From positions 88,789,965-88,853,964 of the forward strand of contig OZ035997.1 in the NCBI GenBank assembly GCA_964035015.1: a stretch of 64,000 bases of DNA, read 5' to 3'. Source of the stretch: Corallium rubrum. Its lineage: Eukaryota > Cnidaria > Anthozoa > Scleralcyonacea > Coralliidae. The notes under the pieces are model-generated. The model saw only the letters and a program-made list of their open reading frames with translations. It had not been told where the DNA came from and made no database searches. The position numbers and the translations under genes are program-made. Each line of letters opens with the position of its first letter. Within the stretch, counting starts at the first letter, position 1. Positions 10,563-23,559 of this stretch are shown here, piece by piece.

Positions 10563-10819
10563 GCAGGCTACTGGCTGGAGCGTCTTTGATATGCGTCGAC
10601 ACGGCCACGTTGATCTGCGTCCTTCGATCAGCCGCTGGCTGCAAGTAAGGATGATTAGCCATGCATAGTCTAAGTTTTAAAGTGTGTGATATTCAACATA
10701 GTTTTAATCATGTTGACGTGAATTTGTCCACGAATTTGTTCAAGTTTGCGTCCTAGTAGTGTCACTTGGGGGCATTATGCCCTGTTTCTTTATCCTGTCG
10801 CTTTTAATTAGCGACAAAT

Positions 10820-10951
10820 ATATTAAATTAAATTAAATTAAATTAAATTAAATTAAATTAAATTAAATTAAATTAAATTAAATTAAATTAAATTAAATTA
10901 AATTAAATTAAATTAAAATTAAATTAAATTAAATTAAATTAAATTAAATTA
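10820..10951. repeat. (AAATT)n satellite
   Basis: About 26 copies of a pentanucleotide with one irregular unit near 10911. Confidence 0.95.
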
Positions 10952-10975
10952 GTGACACTGTGCCTTTAGTAAACG

Positions 10976-11045
10976 TACTAGAAATACATGATCGCAACAA
11001 CCCCTCGCCCACTTTTAATATATACATTTTTGTAAACCACCCCCA
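10976..11045 (+). repeat. Short dispersed repeat, copy 1
   Basis: ACTAGAAATACATGATCGCA followed by ACAACCCCT and a C-rich tail recurs at 27779-27845 (+) and 58855-58955 (-, twice in tandem). Function unknown. Confidence 0.6.
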
Positions 11046-11299
11046 CCACCACCACCATCACACACACACACACACTTTCTGGTTTTGGTTGTTTTGTTTT
11101 TTATTTAAGTGTATTATAGTTTTTATATTTAGTCTATGTAATAATAAAATTAACAGCCTGAAAAATTTTGAATAGAAAGAGAGAAACAAACCAGTAAAAC
11201 ATCAAAGAAAATTCATTGGCAAAGTTCACCTGGCTGTAGTCATGTACTGTAGTATTAAGTATTGACACACCGAAAGAGCATACAAAGTCAATATTAAAA

Positions 11300-11652
11300 A
11301 ATAAACTATAGCCCTAAACTAAGACTATAGTCCTAAGTCTAAGACTATAGTCCTAAGACTAAATTTATAAGACTATAGTCCTAAGACTAAATTTATAAGA
11401 CTATAGTCCCAAGACTAAATTTATAAGACTATAGTCCTAAGGCTATAGTCCTAAGACTAAGATTATAGTCCTAAGACTATAGTCCTAAGACTAAGATTAT
11501 AGTCCTAAGACTATAGTCCTAAGACTAAGATTATACTGTAGTCCTAAGACTATAGTCCTAATACTAAGATTATAGTGCTAAGACTATAGTCCCAAGACTA
11601 AGATTATAGTCCTAAGACTATAGTCCTAAGACTAAGACTATAGTCCTATAAC
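11300..11652. repeat. Minisatellite with palindromic core
   Basis: About 350 bp built from units such as GACTATAGTCCTAA and GACTAAGATTATAGTCCTAA in variable order. The core GACTATAGTC is itself a perfect palindrome. No unique spacers of constant length occur, so it is not CRISPR-like. Confidence 0.9.
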
Positions 11653-11679
11653 AACGAGATGAACCAAATAAATTGTCAT

Positions 11680-12420
<741 letters not shown>

Positions 12421-13389
12421 TTTGTTCACTTTTAGGCCGCCGGTGGAGGTCCCACTACCACCTTCAACATAAATCACAGTTCATTGTTAGCTGCTTTGAT
12501 GTTCTCCAGACAATCTCATTCCAGGGACTATTGTCTCTACAGCTTTACTCGAGACTATTAAGGCAATCATACCGAGACAAATTTTATAAAAAGTCGCACC
12601 GTATAACAGGCACGTATAGGGTCCATGCAAAATTTAGTGAAAGACTGAGTATGCCACATTCCGCTGCACTTATCAAAATTATCTATATCAGCCAATCAAC
12701 GCATTTTTATCTTTGTTCTCCGTTATGTAATAAAAGACGCACGACTCCACGTCATATTACCATATATTACATGAAACGACTGTTTTTTCTTTTTTTTCTT
12801 TACCCCGAATCCTTGAAGAACTTCGCGAATCGTTTGTTTTCTATTTTTATTGTAAAAAAACCCCAAATTAATTACGTTTTTGTTGTAGGGACACGGAACA
12901 CCTGCATGGTTAGCCGGCATCTGTGACCCATTTGGTTTCGGTGGCTATTTTTTTTGTTCTAAAGAAGTATCACGTATCGTTGCTGTTTTGTTGGGGGGGG
13001 GGAGGGGGGGTTCTCTCTTAAATATCACGCGTGTCTGTTGCTGTCCAGACAGAGCATCGTCACTTTTCTCTGTTTGACAATCCCACTATGAATTCGTCGA
13101 AAACTCTTGACCGCGCGTCTCAGTAACATGTCGCTCGTCGGCGAAGCTCTAAAACCATGTTGCCAATCAAAATATGGCCTCTGGAAACTCGGCAAAAGTC
13201 TATCTTCCTGTGCAGGTTCATACAAACTTGTGCATGGTGAGGACAATGCATTTTTGGTACAATGAAACAATCATCCAATAGCAGCGTTTATATGTTCAAT
13301 CACTCAACCGGGTATTTAAATATTGATAAGCAAAAAGCAAAATATTTGTGCAAGGGCACTAAGAGACCGTTCCAATATAAAACATACAT
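12421..13389. other. No gene recognised; one unassigned minus-strand ORF
   Basis: 13025-13270 (-) is an 81-codon open frame with no recognised domain and no clear splice signals. A long plus-strand frame (12363-12926) starts within a repeat and has no family features. Neither is called. Confidence 0.4.
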
Positions 13390-13397
13390 AATAATAT

Positions 13398-16300
13398 CAA
13401 GGGCGTAGGAACCGGGGGGGCTATAAGGGGCTGCAGCCCCACCAATATTTTAACTTGCTGATATTAGCCCCCCCCCCCCCCCCCCCCCCCAATATTTTGC
13501 CCAACTACGGTTTGAGATTAAATGAGTTAAAGAGATCGTTGGTAATAATTTATAAAAATAAAAAATAAATCCTCCTAACACCATAAAAATATGAATTTCT
13601 TTCGTACAGAACGGGAAATTCGTCATATGACCGAAATCTATTTCTCTGCAGGCATCACCAGGCAGGGACGTGAGGGACCTGGGCTGCAGTAGAACCCAGT
13701 ACGCACAGCGCATAGGTAGAACCCCCATGCTATGTGACCATTTTTCTGAAGCTGAAAACTAGTGCTTGAAGAATAAAAGCATGTCAGCGTGAAGAGGCAA
13801 AAAGAAACGTTGTTAACCTTTGCAAAGAAGAACACTTCTGAGTTGATTGATGACAATTCTATTTCTGGTCCTTCTGGAGGTTCATTAATTGATAACGATG
13901 ATGAAGAAGACCAAAGTGATCCCGGTGAAGAGGAAGAAAATTCGGATCGTCAAGACATCGAAATGAATGTAGAGTCGGAATGTACAGCGCAGTGTTGTAA
14001 TGCTAACCGTGAGAAGGCTAATCAACCAACATCCATAAAAATTTTGACAAAAACGAAGCGAATGCAAGGTGAAGGGAAGTCAAAACAAGGGAGAGTAGTG
14101 AAGGCAAGTTGGTTTAAGCAATACCCATGGCTTTCGTTGTGTGAAACTAGATCGAAACTATTTTGTTTCTATTGCTCAATTGCTGAACACAGAGGTCTAA
14201 CGACATCCAAGGCAGATGCTGCATTTTCGAAAGAAGGATTTTGTAACTGGAAAAAAGGACTACAACGGTTTACTACCCACGAGTCAAGTCAAGCTCATTC
14301 CGAAGCGTGTATGAAGTTAAAGAGCTCAGTAAACATTGGTGGTATACTAGACCGAGCTCATAAAGAACAACAACAAACAAGGCAGCGGATGTTGTTAAAG
14401 CAGCTTTCTTCGTTAAAATATCTGGTACGTCAAGGACTGGCAATCAGAGGCCACGATGAAGGTGAAGGTAATTTAATCCAGTTACTAAAATTATGCTGTG
14501 ATGATGATCGTGAACTGCAGTTGTGGTTAGCAGAAGGAAGATACTTGTCACTTGTAATCGTCAATGAGCAGTTAAAACTTATGGCTAATCAACTACTCCG
14601 TAGTCTGCTGTCAGATGTTAAATCAGTTTCTTGGTTTTCTATAATGGCGGATGCAGCCACTGATATTAGCCACAATGAACAAATGGGTGTAGCTATCAGA
14701 TGGGTAAGCAGTAGTTATGAAATCCAAGAAGAGCCAATTGGCTTGATTCAAGTACCAAAAACTGATTCCGAAACACTCACGAGTGCTTTGAAAGATGTTC
14801 TTATTCGGTGTGTTCTACCGCTTAGTCAATGCAGAGGTCAAGCATATGATGGTGCAGCAAATATGGCTGGTCACGTTAGTGGAGTAGCTGCACGCATCAA
14901 GTCTGAGCAACCGTCAGCACTTCATGTGCATGGTTTGGCACATTGTTTGAACCTCTGTCTTCAGGATGCTTCTCGAACCTGTACTATTGTCCGGGATACC
15001 CTTGACATAGTAACAGAATTAGCGAAACTAATAAGGAATTCTGCAAAACGGTCAAGTCTCTTTGAAAGCATCAAATCACAAATGTCACCTGACACAAGTA
15101 ATTTACGACCACTATGTCCAACACGGTGGACAGTCCGTACTGGTGCAATTGGAGCAGTATTGGCCAACTACAGTGCAGTGTGTTCTGTACTAGATGAGGT
15201 TCACGAAACTGAAAATGATACCTGTGCTGTTAAAGCGGGAGGGCTATTGGTGCAGCTGGAGAAGTTCAGCACTTTCTTCGGTCTCAAATTTTGCTTTTTG
15301 GTGTTTAGTGCTTCAGAGCAATTATCAATCACACTTCAAGGAAAAGACACCACAATCCAAGAAGCTTACCATGGCTTTTCTTGAAAGACAACGAACAGAA
15401 TCTGCATATGATGCATTTTATGATCGTGTGGTTGAACAATGCCATGATCTAACTGACGAGCCAGTGCTACCAAGACGACTCAACCCCCCCCCCTCGAAGA
15501 ACAGCCAATGAAGCAGAATGTTACCAGCCTGAAACCCCCAAGGATTACTACAGACAAAAGTATTTTGAAGTTCTAGATGTTGTCTCTAATGAAATCTCCA
15601 GGCGGTTCAATCAAAGTGATTTGATTGTCGCTGTCGCTGACATCGAAAAAATGCTACTAGCAGCTGCAAATGGCCAGGAGTTTACAATACCTGAAAGTGT
15701 CCGAACCATGTACAAGGAGGATCTACAAATGATACGCCTACCTATCCACCTACAAATGCTGTCGGATATTATCAAGAGGTATGGTGAGTTAACAGGACTA
15801 CCTGTGAAGCAAGTTACAAATATCAGGACAATCTGTCAGTCAATGCAGGAAGTTCCTGGTGCTAAGGACTTACGCACAGAGGTTCATCGTTTAATACAGT
15901 TATTCCTTACTATACCTGTGACGACAGCAACATCTGAAAGAACATTTTCAGCTATGCGAAGGCTCAAGAACTACCTCAGATCATCCATGACGCAAGAAAG
16001 ACTCAATCATGTTCTCCTTCTCCACTGTCACAAATCAAGAACTGACAATATAAATTTGAACAGTGTGGCATCAAATTTCATTGCAGTGAATGAACGAAGG
16101 GAACAATTCTTTGGGAAAACATGAATTGTTTTTCTATATAATTTTATGTATATTGAGTTAACTTGTTAAGTAAAAGTGAATGCCAATATTTATGTAGTCT
16201 GACTGTTTTTAACATAGCACTTGAAAATGTCTGCATGTGATCCTTGCCTAGTTGCCTGGCAATTTAATTTTGCGGAAATTGCCTGCCAGGAATAGCCTAA

Positions 16301-16459
16301 AATGTGTTTCTTGGACTTACAAATTTCAACATTTTCGGGGGGGGGGGGGGGATGCCCCCAGACCCCCTAGGCGGATTTGTGGCAAAGCCGCGAATGCGCA
16401 TTACACAAACTCAAGTAGCCCCCCCCCCCCCCCAAGTAACACTGCTTCCTACGCCCCTG
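13398..16459 (+). mobile_element. hAT transposon, 3.06 kb, with terminal repeats
   Basis: Left end CAAGGGCGTAGGAA and right end TTCCTACGCCCCTG (ending 16459) are matching TIRs. ATAATAT is directly repeated outside both (13391-13397 and 16460-16466); hAT duplications are normally 8 bp, so one base may have decayed. Long C/G runs lie just inside each end (about 13469-13490, 16339-16352 and 16419-16433). The interior encodes a broken transposase. Confidence 0.9.
13789..16124 (+). pseudogene. hAT transposase (ZMYM1-like), two frameshifts
   Basis: The first frame (13789-15384, 531 codons) starts with an acidic N-terminus. A TTF-type zinc finger follows (about residues 105-180: SWFKQYPWL, FCFYC, HESSQAH), then the RNase-H-fold catalytic core with candidate Asp in MADAATDIS and YDGAANMAG. 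The frame breaks near 15375; homology continues in the frame with LERQRTESAYDAFYDR, which breaks again in a C run at about 15486-15493. The third piece (to 16124) ends in the hAT dimerisation region with TSERTFSAMRRLKNYLR. The TIRs show it is a transposon and not a host zinc-finger gene. It is inactive as read, barring sequencing error in the C run. Confidence 0.9.
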
Positions 16460-17762
16460 ATAATATAGAGTAAGACTCTGAAGTTTGCTTAAAACGACTC
16501 GGCTAAAACGTATCGTCATTTTTTTTCTCATTTGGCAGTTTTATACTTTCGCTGGAAACCCAATCTTCGACTTCAAATTTTTTATTTGGCAATTTCATAT
16601 GAAATGCAAATAAGAAGAATCTTATTAAGTTTATTCTGAGCCCGAGAACAACGGTCGAGGCTAAAATTAAAGAGATGAATAGTATCTTAGAAACGACATT
16701 TTTGAAGTCACCTTGATCCTAATGGGTATATTATAAGTAATATTGTGCATTTCACTCGATTACATAGCATGTTCTAAGGTTTTAAGAATTTAAGAAAACG
16801 CACTAATGACTTACTCTTTTAACGTTTAAAGAAGAATATTCCTTCGGTTGTTTGGGTCAAACGTTGATAATTGCTGCCGAGCGTCAGCGAGGCAGCTCAC
16901 TAATCTTGACATGGGAGCTCTCTGTCTCATGTCCAGACCTCTTTGCCGAGCTATGTATAGTCAACGAAATCTCGATTTTGAGAGTTTATTTATTTATTTA
17001 TTTATTTGTTGAGTATTTTATGACGTTTTGTGACGTAGGACGTTTCTTCCTACAACTTACATCACGTACGCCAGAAGGCTTTGCTCTGATAAATTGCATT
17101 ATACGTTTGAAGTTAGTCAACACCACGACGGCGATGGGATTTCTAAATTGGCAATGCCACGAGTAAATGTTATTACACACTTGTGAACTGTTTTACAATT
17201 TCGGTGAGGAGAGTTTCTCTTGTCGAGGTAAGATACAACTTTCTACAACTGACAACTGTGTTTCTTGGTAGGAGATTTCACGGTTGTTTTCTTTTATTTT
17301 TTGGTGTATATTGCCAATATTGGTGTGGGTTCGATCAGCATTCTGATCTACTATCTGCGTGTGTGTCTTTTTACTTATACACATTCTACTCTCTGCGTGT
17401 GTATATTTCTACTTATGCAAATTCTGCAAAATAATCTGATGGGCTCAATGGTACATTGCTGTGTAATTTTATTAAAGCTCTAGATTTGTCAAAACATATT
17501 AAGCACATGGGATTGCATTGCCAGTAGAGCAAGAGGCATGATTATTTAATATTTGTAATTGTGGGTATCTCCTGTCAAAACCCTTGCGATTTCATGTCAA
17601 GCGGTAAGTTATAGTAACTTGTATTTTTCAATTTTATAATTAAAAAATATAGAAGAATGTGTAAATACTATTGTCTATTTTAATTAATATTAAATTTTTG
17701 GACTTTTCAGCCTCCTTCACAGCTAACTCTGTGGCCTCCTTTTGGGTGTAGAGTGCAAACAT
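16460..17762. other. No gene recognised
   Basis: Noncoding. TTGTGCATTTCACTCGATTA at 16743 is a fragment of the tRNA-like repeat family seen at 44.8 and 57.5 kb. A short TTTA run lies near 16987. Confidence 0.4.
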
Positions 17763-17855
17763 GAGTGGAGTGGGCAATCTTGGGTGGAGTGGGCAAACTC
17801 GGGTGGAGTGGGTGAACTTGGGTGGAGTGGGCAATCTTGGGTGGAGTGGGTAAAG
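17763..17855. repeat. About 20-bp minisatellite
   Basis: Four to five copies of GGGTGGAGTGGGCAAWCTTG in tandem, slightly diverged. The Pro-rich minus-strand frame is a by-product. Confidence 0.85.
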
Positions 17856-19002
17856 GGGTGTCACATTGGCCACAGACTGCACATATTTGCCTGGAGTAGG
17901 CCAGGCCTGGGAGTAGGCTAAAGGTTTTTGTCCCATTTGAGGCAGCACTTCACTTGCGATAGTAACTTCTAGTATATAGTTTATAAATAAAATTAGCCGT
18001 GATAACGTACGCTTTTTGCTATTTTTATATCGTTTTTGTGAAAATGTACTTCGGATTCCGTTGGGTAGTTCGACATTTGAATCATCGGGCGCGAACTCGA
18101 TTCATTTCAGTTGACTCGAACTGTAATTAGGTTCTGCTCATTTGAAGTACGACGTTTGACCCGGCCATAATGGTCTCAATGTCACCGAGAGTACACTGCA
18201 TGGGCGATAAAGCTAGTTCGATGAAAATAAACTCGCGCGTTGCCAGCTGTTGTTATCGCAATTTTTTATCAACTCTACAAAAGGAAATGTCCGTAGTGTT
18301 CAGCATTCCTATGGCCACCTGCAAGGTTTCTTAACAGGATATTGCCTTCTTTACGAGCAAAGATAACATCAATTAATCAATTGTTTTACTAAGTGGATTA
18401 ATTGGGGTATTAAATGTAAATCTCCTAGTGTAAACACACCGATTTCCTTGCAACGTTACTGCAGTTTTCCTTAAGTTGTCCAAGAGTATCTATTGTTTTT
18501 TCCCGGTATTTCAGCACTAAAGAAATACGCAGTTTTGCGCGTAGTCCTATAGTTAAACACTGTGTCTTTATCATTCCAATATGTCCACACCGTATCTAAT
18601 TTCACGGCAAACTGATGCTGATAATTGAAAAGGTGAACATCGAAGTGTTTATTTGCCACGGTATATTGGTGCTGTCGAATGTCGACCGTACTCAATTTCA
18701 CTCGCATGCACTTACTTAGGATTGCGACATCAAACATAATAGATGTTTCGTTCTCGTGAGCCAGTACCTGCGTTTCTGCTAAAACGCCCTACTAGCCTAA
18801 AATCTCGTTGGATTGACATCGTTTCAAATTCTAGAAGATAACCACATCGATGCCAATTGACTCATTTTGCATAGTTGACGTCGCTTGGAACAGGAAGCTA
18901 TTCAATCTACACCACAAATCTCAAGTACCCTTGGCTGTGTATGTCTGGGTTTCATTTATTTAGTTGTATTTTCCGGTGGTACCCAGCACTTCTATTAGAG
19001 AG
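17856..19002. other. Upstream region of the bHLH gene
   Basis: No repeat with clear ends. An 88-codon minus-strand frame (18471-18737) has no recognised domain. Any promoter of the HAND-like gene should lie here, but no convincing TATA box or initiator could be picked out. Confidence 0.35.
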
Positions 19003-19341
19003 ATGGCTCAAAAACCTGATCTCGTACGCTGCAACAACGGCAGGGCAAAAAGCCTGATGAAGCGTCGCCTAACGGCCAACAAAAAGGAACGACAAAGAAC
19101 CGAGTTTCTCAATTCCGCATTCCTGGAGCTCCGTGGGCACCTTCCCAACGTGCCTTCCGACACGAAATTGCCCAAAATTAAGATCCTGAAGCTGGCTATG
19201 AACTACATACAATACTTGGAGAACGTTCTTGCCAACGAGAGAACGACTATGTGTAACGAAGAAGTGATGGAAACGTGTCGAGCTGTCCATTCCAGCAGAC
19301 AGCTTGATATCACATGGAAACATTCTTACAGGAAACTCTAG
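19003..19341 (+). CDS. HAND-like basic helix-loop-helix transcription factor
   Basis: A single-exon frame of 112 residues from an ATG in good context (GAG before, G after); an upstream TTG extension is not needed. The basic region spans about residues 20-33 (KKERQR, with E-box-contacting Glu-29 and Arg-32), helix 1 34-46 (FLNSAFLELR), loop PNVPSDTKL, helix 2 58-77 (KIKILKLAMNYIQYL). The loop and helix-2 start (NVPxDTKLxKIK) are typical of the HAND family; helix 2 also resembles TAL-type bHLHs. Pro-57 replaces the usual Ser. HAND proteins dimerise with E-proteins in the nucleus and control mesoderm/muscle-type programmes in bilaterians; the role here is inferred. The C-terminal tail is short. 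No nearby AATAAA was found before about 21449. Additional 5' exons cannot be excluded. Confidence 0.85.
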   Translation: MAQKPDLVRCNNGRAKSLMKRRLTANKKERQRTEFLNSAFLELRGHLPNVPSDTKLPKIKILKLAMNYIQYLENVLANERTTMCNEEVMETCRAVHSSRQLDITWKHSYRKL

Positions 19342-20197
19342 TTTTTACTCGTGCTAAAATGTTTGCCAAACATCGTCACCCACTCACTCACTCACCTGAA
19401 CAACGAACTTGTATGAAGTCAAGAAAAAGAGCGGCAATTCAGCAGTCTGTATTATACTCATGGCTATATACCCAATTGATGGGACGCTTCGGTTGCAGCC
19501 CAGGAAGGGATATATATATCTGGAGACACTGGTGTCTATTCTTATCCCTGGTTATACATAGCATGGCAGTAGTTGTTATTGCCACCGTGTTCAGTGCAGG
19601 TAACACAAGTGATTAAAAATATGTCTATATATCACAATGAACCTAAATTATACATTATGTTTTCTTAACCTGTGCTATTATATATTATAATGCTTAATAT
19701 GTCAGTATATATGTTATTATTAAGAGTGTATTTAGGTAAACTAACAACTAATGTTTACTTATCATTATCAAATTATGAACCAACACTATTGACCTCACAA
19801 CAATATAGTCACGCTTAATATAGCTGTAAATATAGTTCAATATTATCATAGCCAAAACGTAGTTTGTGAAACAACATATTTTTCAGAACATGTGCATAAT
19901 ATTTTTCATGAAATTGCCCAAGGCGAACACTTCTCTATTGTTACTCGAAATTATATAGACAACGGCGACTTGATGTCGTGAGTTGTTGACTAATTGTTTA
20001 TATTATTTTAGTGCTTCTATTTACATGAAGCGGATTGAGTGTTCAAGTCAAATCTCGCATGTTGTTTCTCCTTGTTGTGTTTACATGAAGAAGATTGAAA
20101 GTTTTCGATCTGATCGAAACGAATGGATGAAGTCAGTGGACTGACTTGAGTGTCTCTAATCTGATTCATCTAAACACGGTTTGACTTGAAAATGACT
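19342..20197. other. 3' flank of the bHLH gene
   Basis: AT-rich, no second exon or coding region recognised; likely 3' UTR and intergenic DNA. Confidence 0.4.
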
Positions 20198-20395
20198 TGA
20201 TACGCATGAGTGAAGTTGGTGCGTGTCGTGCTAAATGGCAGACATTGAGGAAGCACAGAAAACAGTGTTCCAAAACTGAAAACAGTTTTCCAAGCAGATC
20301 GGGTTCTCCATGTAAACATGTGTCCAGATTGACTTCACTCGCGTTTTTCGATCCGATAGGACTGTCAATGCGCTTCATTTAAACAGGGCCTTATC
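20198..20395 (+). repeat. Dispersed repeat, copy A
   Basis: Matches 23283-23480 in reverse orientation: GTGCGTGTCGTGCTAAATGG, then TTGACTTCACTCGCGTTTTT and a TGTTTACATGRAG-type end. Related TTTACATGAA/GGATTGA words fill 40620-41110. Confidence 0.65.
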
Positions 20396-20659
20396 TTGTT
20401 TGAAACCAACGAACACTATACGGTACAGACAGTAATGTACGATCTTCTATCGCAGTGTCAGTGTGTAGTGTATACTACTAACTATATACTTTGGTGTCTC
20501 AAAAATCGGCATCCAATGTTTCTGGCAGTGCAACAAGTGACCTTCTAAATTGAAGTTAAAGTCCTTGCAAACTGCATCTGACTTATCGCGCCTTACGATG
20601 CAGATGCATGCAGTATATACAGCCAAGGTCTCTACTCTTAGCCAACAAAATCCAATGTT

Positions 20660-20845
20660 GGAGTAAAGGCTCTTTTCCAATCATCGCAAACACCAGCTCG
20701 CTGCGAGTGTTTGCATCTAATTAAAAACAACTTGCATGCAGTGCTTGTTTTCTCGTTGTGAGTTCTTAATAATGAGATACTCGCAGCTTGCTCCCAGCAA
20801 GCTGCGAACTAGTTTCTGCGATAAGTGGAAAAGAGCCTTTACGGC
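20660..20845. repeat. Inverted-repeat MITE
   Basis: Ends GTAAAGGCTCTTTTCCA and its complement (TGGAAAAGAGCCTTTAC) bracket GC-richer arms that pair imperfectly (CTCGCTGCGAG, CTCGCAGCTTG). No target duplication verified. Confidence 0.6.
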
Positions 20846-21330
20846 TTTTGGTTCGATTGTATAATGTAGCAGAGTATAACGAGATGGCTTTTAGCCAAAG
20901 TATACTAAATTGATTATTTTTAATTCCATCAGACTGCATGCGTGTATAGCTTTAAACGGCTATTGATGTACATACATTTCCCTATTAACCTATCTATCAT
21001 TGCATGATTCAATTGGTGGCATCGGTTTAATTATTGTACCTATATAGCCACCGCTGTGTGTCCTCGCAACATTTGAACGAAACTATATGATAAATATATA
21101 TCATGGTGCATTCTAAACAAGATATTTAATTGATGTAATCCATTCTCAATCACTTCGTCTTCGCAGCTGCGACGTCGTTCACTAACAGTTCCTTTCCAAA
21201 TCAATTAAAAACTATGGAACATTTTTTGTTTGTAGTTTGAATTAGCGATGATAAGATTTAGTTTCTATTTTATATGTTTTACAACAATTGGTCTTTTGGC
21301 TTCGAATGTGTATATATTTGAGTTTGGAGG

Positions 21331-23195
21331 ATAACGGCATGATCTTGTGTGGATGTAGCCTGCAAATATAACTTTCAACCACAAGTAGAATACTTAAGTA
21401 CCGCGCTCTGCAGTGAAATTATGTCTTAATATTTTCCTTGTAAATACAATAAATAGACTGTATAGTGCATGTGTATAAATGTTAAACAGTTTTTCAGATT
21501 ACGGCTGTTAATGATACAAAGTCGAATAGCAAATTTCACGTTGGCGACAAAATATGGATTTTAGTGGCAATGGTTGATCTCACCAGTGAAGGAATGTCGA
21601 GAACATGAAAACCAAGGAGTTTTACGAAGTAGACACGGGGAACGTAAACTCCAGCTTGCACATGCAATAGAATGCTTTTCTTTAAACAAGGACAAAGTCC
21701 AAAAAAACTAGAAAACTATAAAAACTCGGCACCGTCTTCGTTTAATTTAAACAAGATATATATGACTTGTACAATAGGACGTTGAAAACATTTGATTATC
21801 TTAAGTTAACCACAATCCCCGCAGTACTGATTAAAACTGTTCATACAGCGTTTAAGAAGCGGTAAAAATCACCCTGAGTTCATTAAACGATATATAATGA
21901 GGGGTTTCAAATTATCCCCAGATGTCGTAAACTCTTCTAGTCAGTAGACATTGAACTTGATTGTACTTTTAAAACCAATTCGCCAATCTATCGCAATTGA
22001 CAACTCGCGTTTTCTTTAAATCGTAACTGAATGCATGTAATTGAAAAAAATAACTATAGCATCGACAACAGATCAGGTACAAACGGCTAAATCGCAACCG
22101 AATTACAACTATATATATATTGAAACCAAGCTTTTACTCTAGTTAGTTTAGCAACATATATTTTTATGACAATTTTGATTTGTTGAATGATTGCATCGTC
22201 GAGTCTAATTTTTAAACGGCAGCGGCCATCAATGAGGTTAAATAGAACTATACTTTTTTTTTGCAATCGAAGAATCAGTTGGGATAACGGCGCTCTGATC
22301 TTGTGTATATATATAACTTCCAACCATAAGTAGAATACTGCGTCCGGCAAAGGGTTAATTCAGAAAAAGCTCAATTTCAATGTTTTAGAGCTGAGATAGG
22401 CCTGATATACAACCACTGGTGGTTGTATCAAATGATACATCCACGCCGGTCATGATTTCTTTTGTGTTTTCTTCATAAATTATTATCATTAATAATTTTT
22501 ATTAAGAAATATATATATATAGGAGTGCGACGTTTGTTCTTTGCTACGAGTCGAGAGCATGAGAATCAAGGAGTTTATGAAGCAGGCACGAAGGACGACG
22601 TGAACTCTTGCACAATACATATAGAATGCTTTTCTTTAAACAAGGACAAAGTCCAAACAAAACCCTAAAAACTCGGCACCGTCGTCTTCGTTTAATTTAA
22701 ACAAGATATATGACTTGTACAATTAACCACAATCCCGCACTGATTAAAACCTTCACCCTGGGTTCATTAAACGATAATGAGGGGTTTCAAATTATTCCCA
22801 GATGTTGTAAACTCTAGTATTCTAGTCTAGACCTTCAACTTGATTCGACTAAATTTAAAACCTTCGCCAATCTATCGCAATTGACAACTCGCGTTTTCTT
22901 TAAATCGTAACTGAATGTAATTGAACAATTTAACTAGTATATATCGACGACAGATCAGATATAAACTAAATCACAACCAAATTACAACTATATTGAAACG
23001 AAGCTTTACTCTTTAGTTTAGCAACATATATTTTTGATTTGTTGAATGATTGAATCGTCGAGTCTAATTTTTAAACGGCATCGGCCAATAATGAGGTTAA
23101 ATAGAACAGCATGCATGTATCCTTTGCATTAGAACTAAAGGAAAGGGTCCTCTGATCTTGTGTGGATATAGCCTGAAAATATAACTTTCAACGAA
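21331..23195. repeat. Diverged noncoding tandem duplication
   Basis: 21570-22338 and 22535-23195 are direct repeats with many indels; some blocks are identical, for example CAATCTATCGCAATTGACAA through to AATCGTAACTGAATG (about 50 bp). The end of the unit (GATCTTGTGTGGATRTAGCC) also occurs at 21340-21394, so a third, mostly lost unit lies upstream. Unit length is about 850-950 bp. No open frame is conserved between copies. Confidence 0.75.
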
Positions 23196-23282
23196 ACTAC
23201 TACTAGCTCATTGGGGAGAGTATAAAAGTAGAGCGTTGCGTTAGATTTAGCAAAAGGAAAACATGGTAAACGCGGAGGGTTT

Positions 23283-23480
23283 TTTGTAAATGTCCTGTTT
23301 ACATGAAGCGAATTGACAGTCGCATCGGATCGAAAAACGCGAGTGAAGTCAATCCAGCCACATGCATGCATGTTTACATGGAAAATCCGATTTGCTCGGA
23401 ACATTGTTTTCGGTTTTAGAACACTATTTTCTGTGCTTCCCTCAATGTCTGCCATTTAGCACGACACGCACCAACTGGTA
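23283..23480 (-). repeat. Dispersed repeat, copy B
   Basis: Reverse-complement counterpart of 20198-20395, sharing CCATTTAGCACGACACGCAC and the TTTACATGAAGCGAATTGAC end. Confidence 0.65.
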
Positions 23481-23559
23481 CTCAATTTCCTACTTGCTAT
23501 CTATCGACGAATAGATGTCGAGTAGTGTAGCCAATCAGATTGCAGCACTTGCAATAGAA

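Noticed and set aside
11300..11652. CRISPR-like array
   Set aside because: Eukaryotic context, no constant-length unique spacers, units overlap and vary.
13789..16124. Host ZMYM-type zinc-finger gene
   Set aside because: Flanking TIRs and a direct repeat, plus two frameshifts, show it is a dead hAT transposase.
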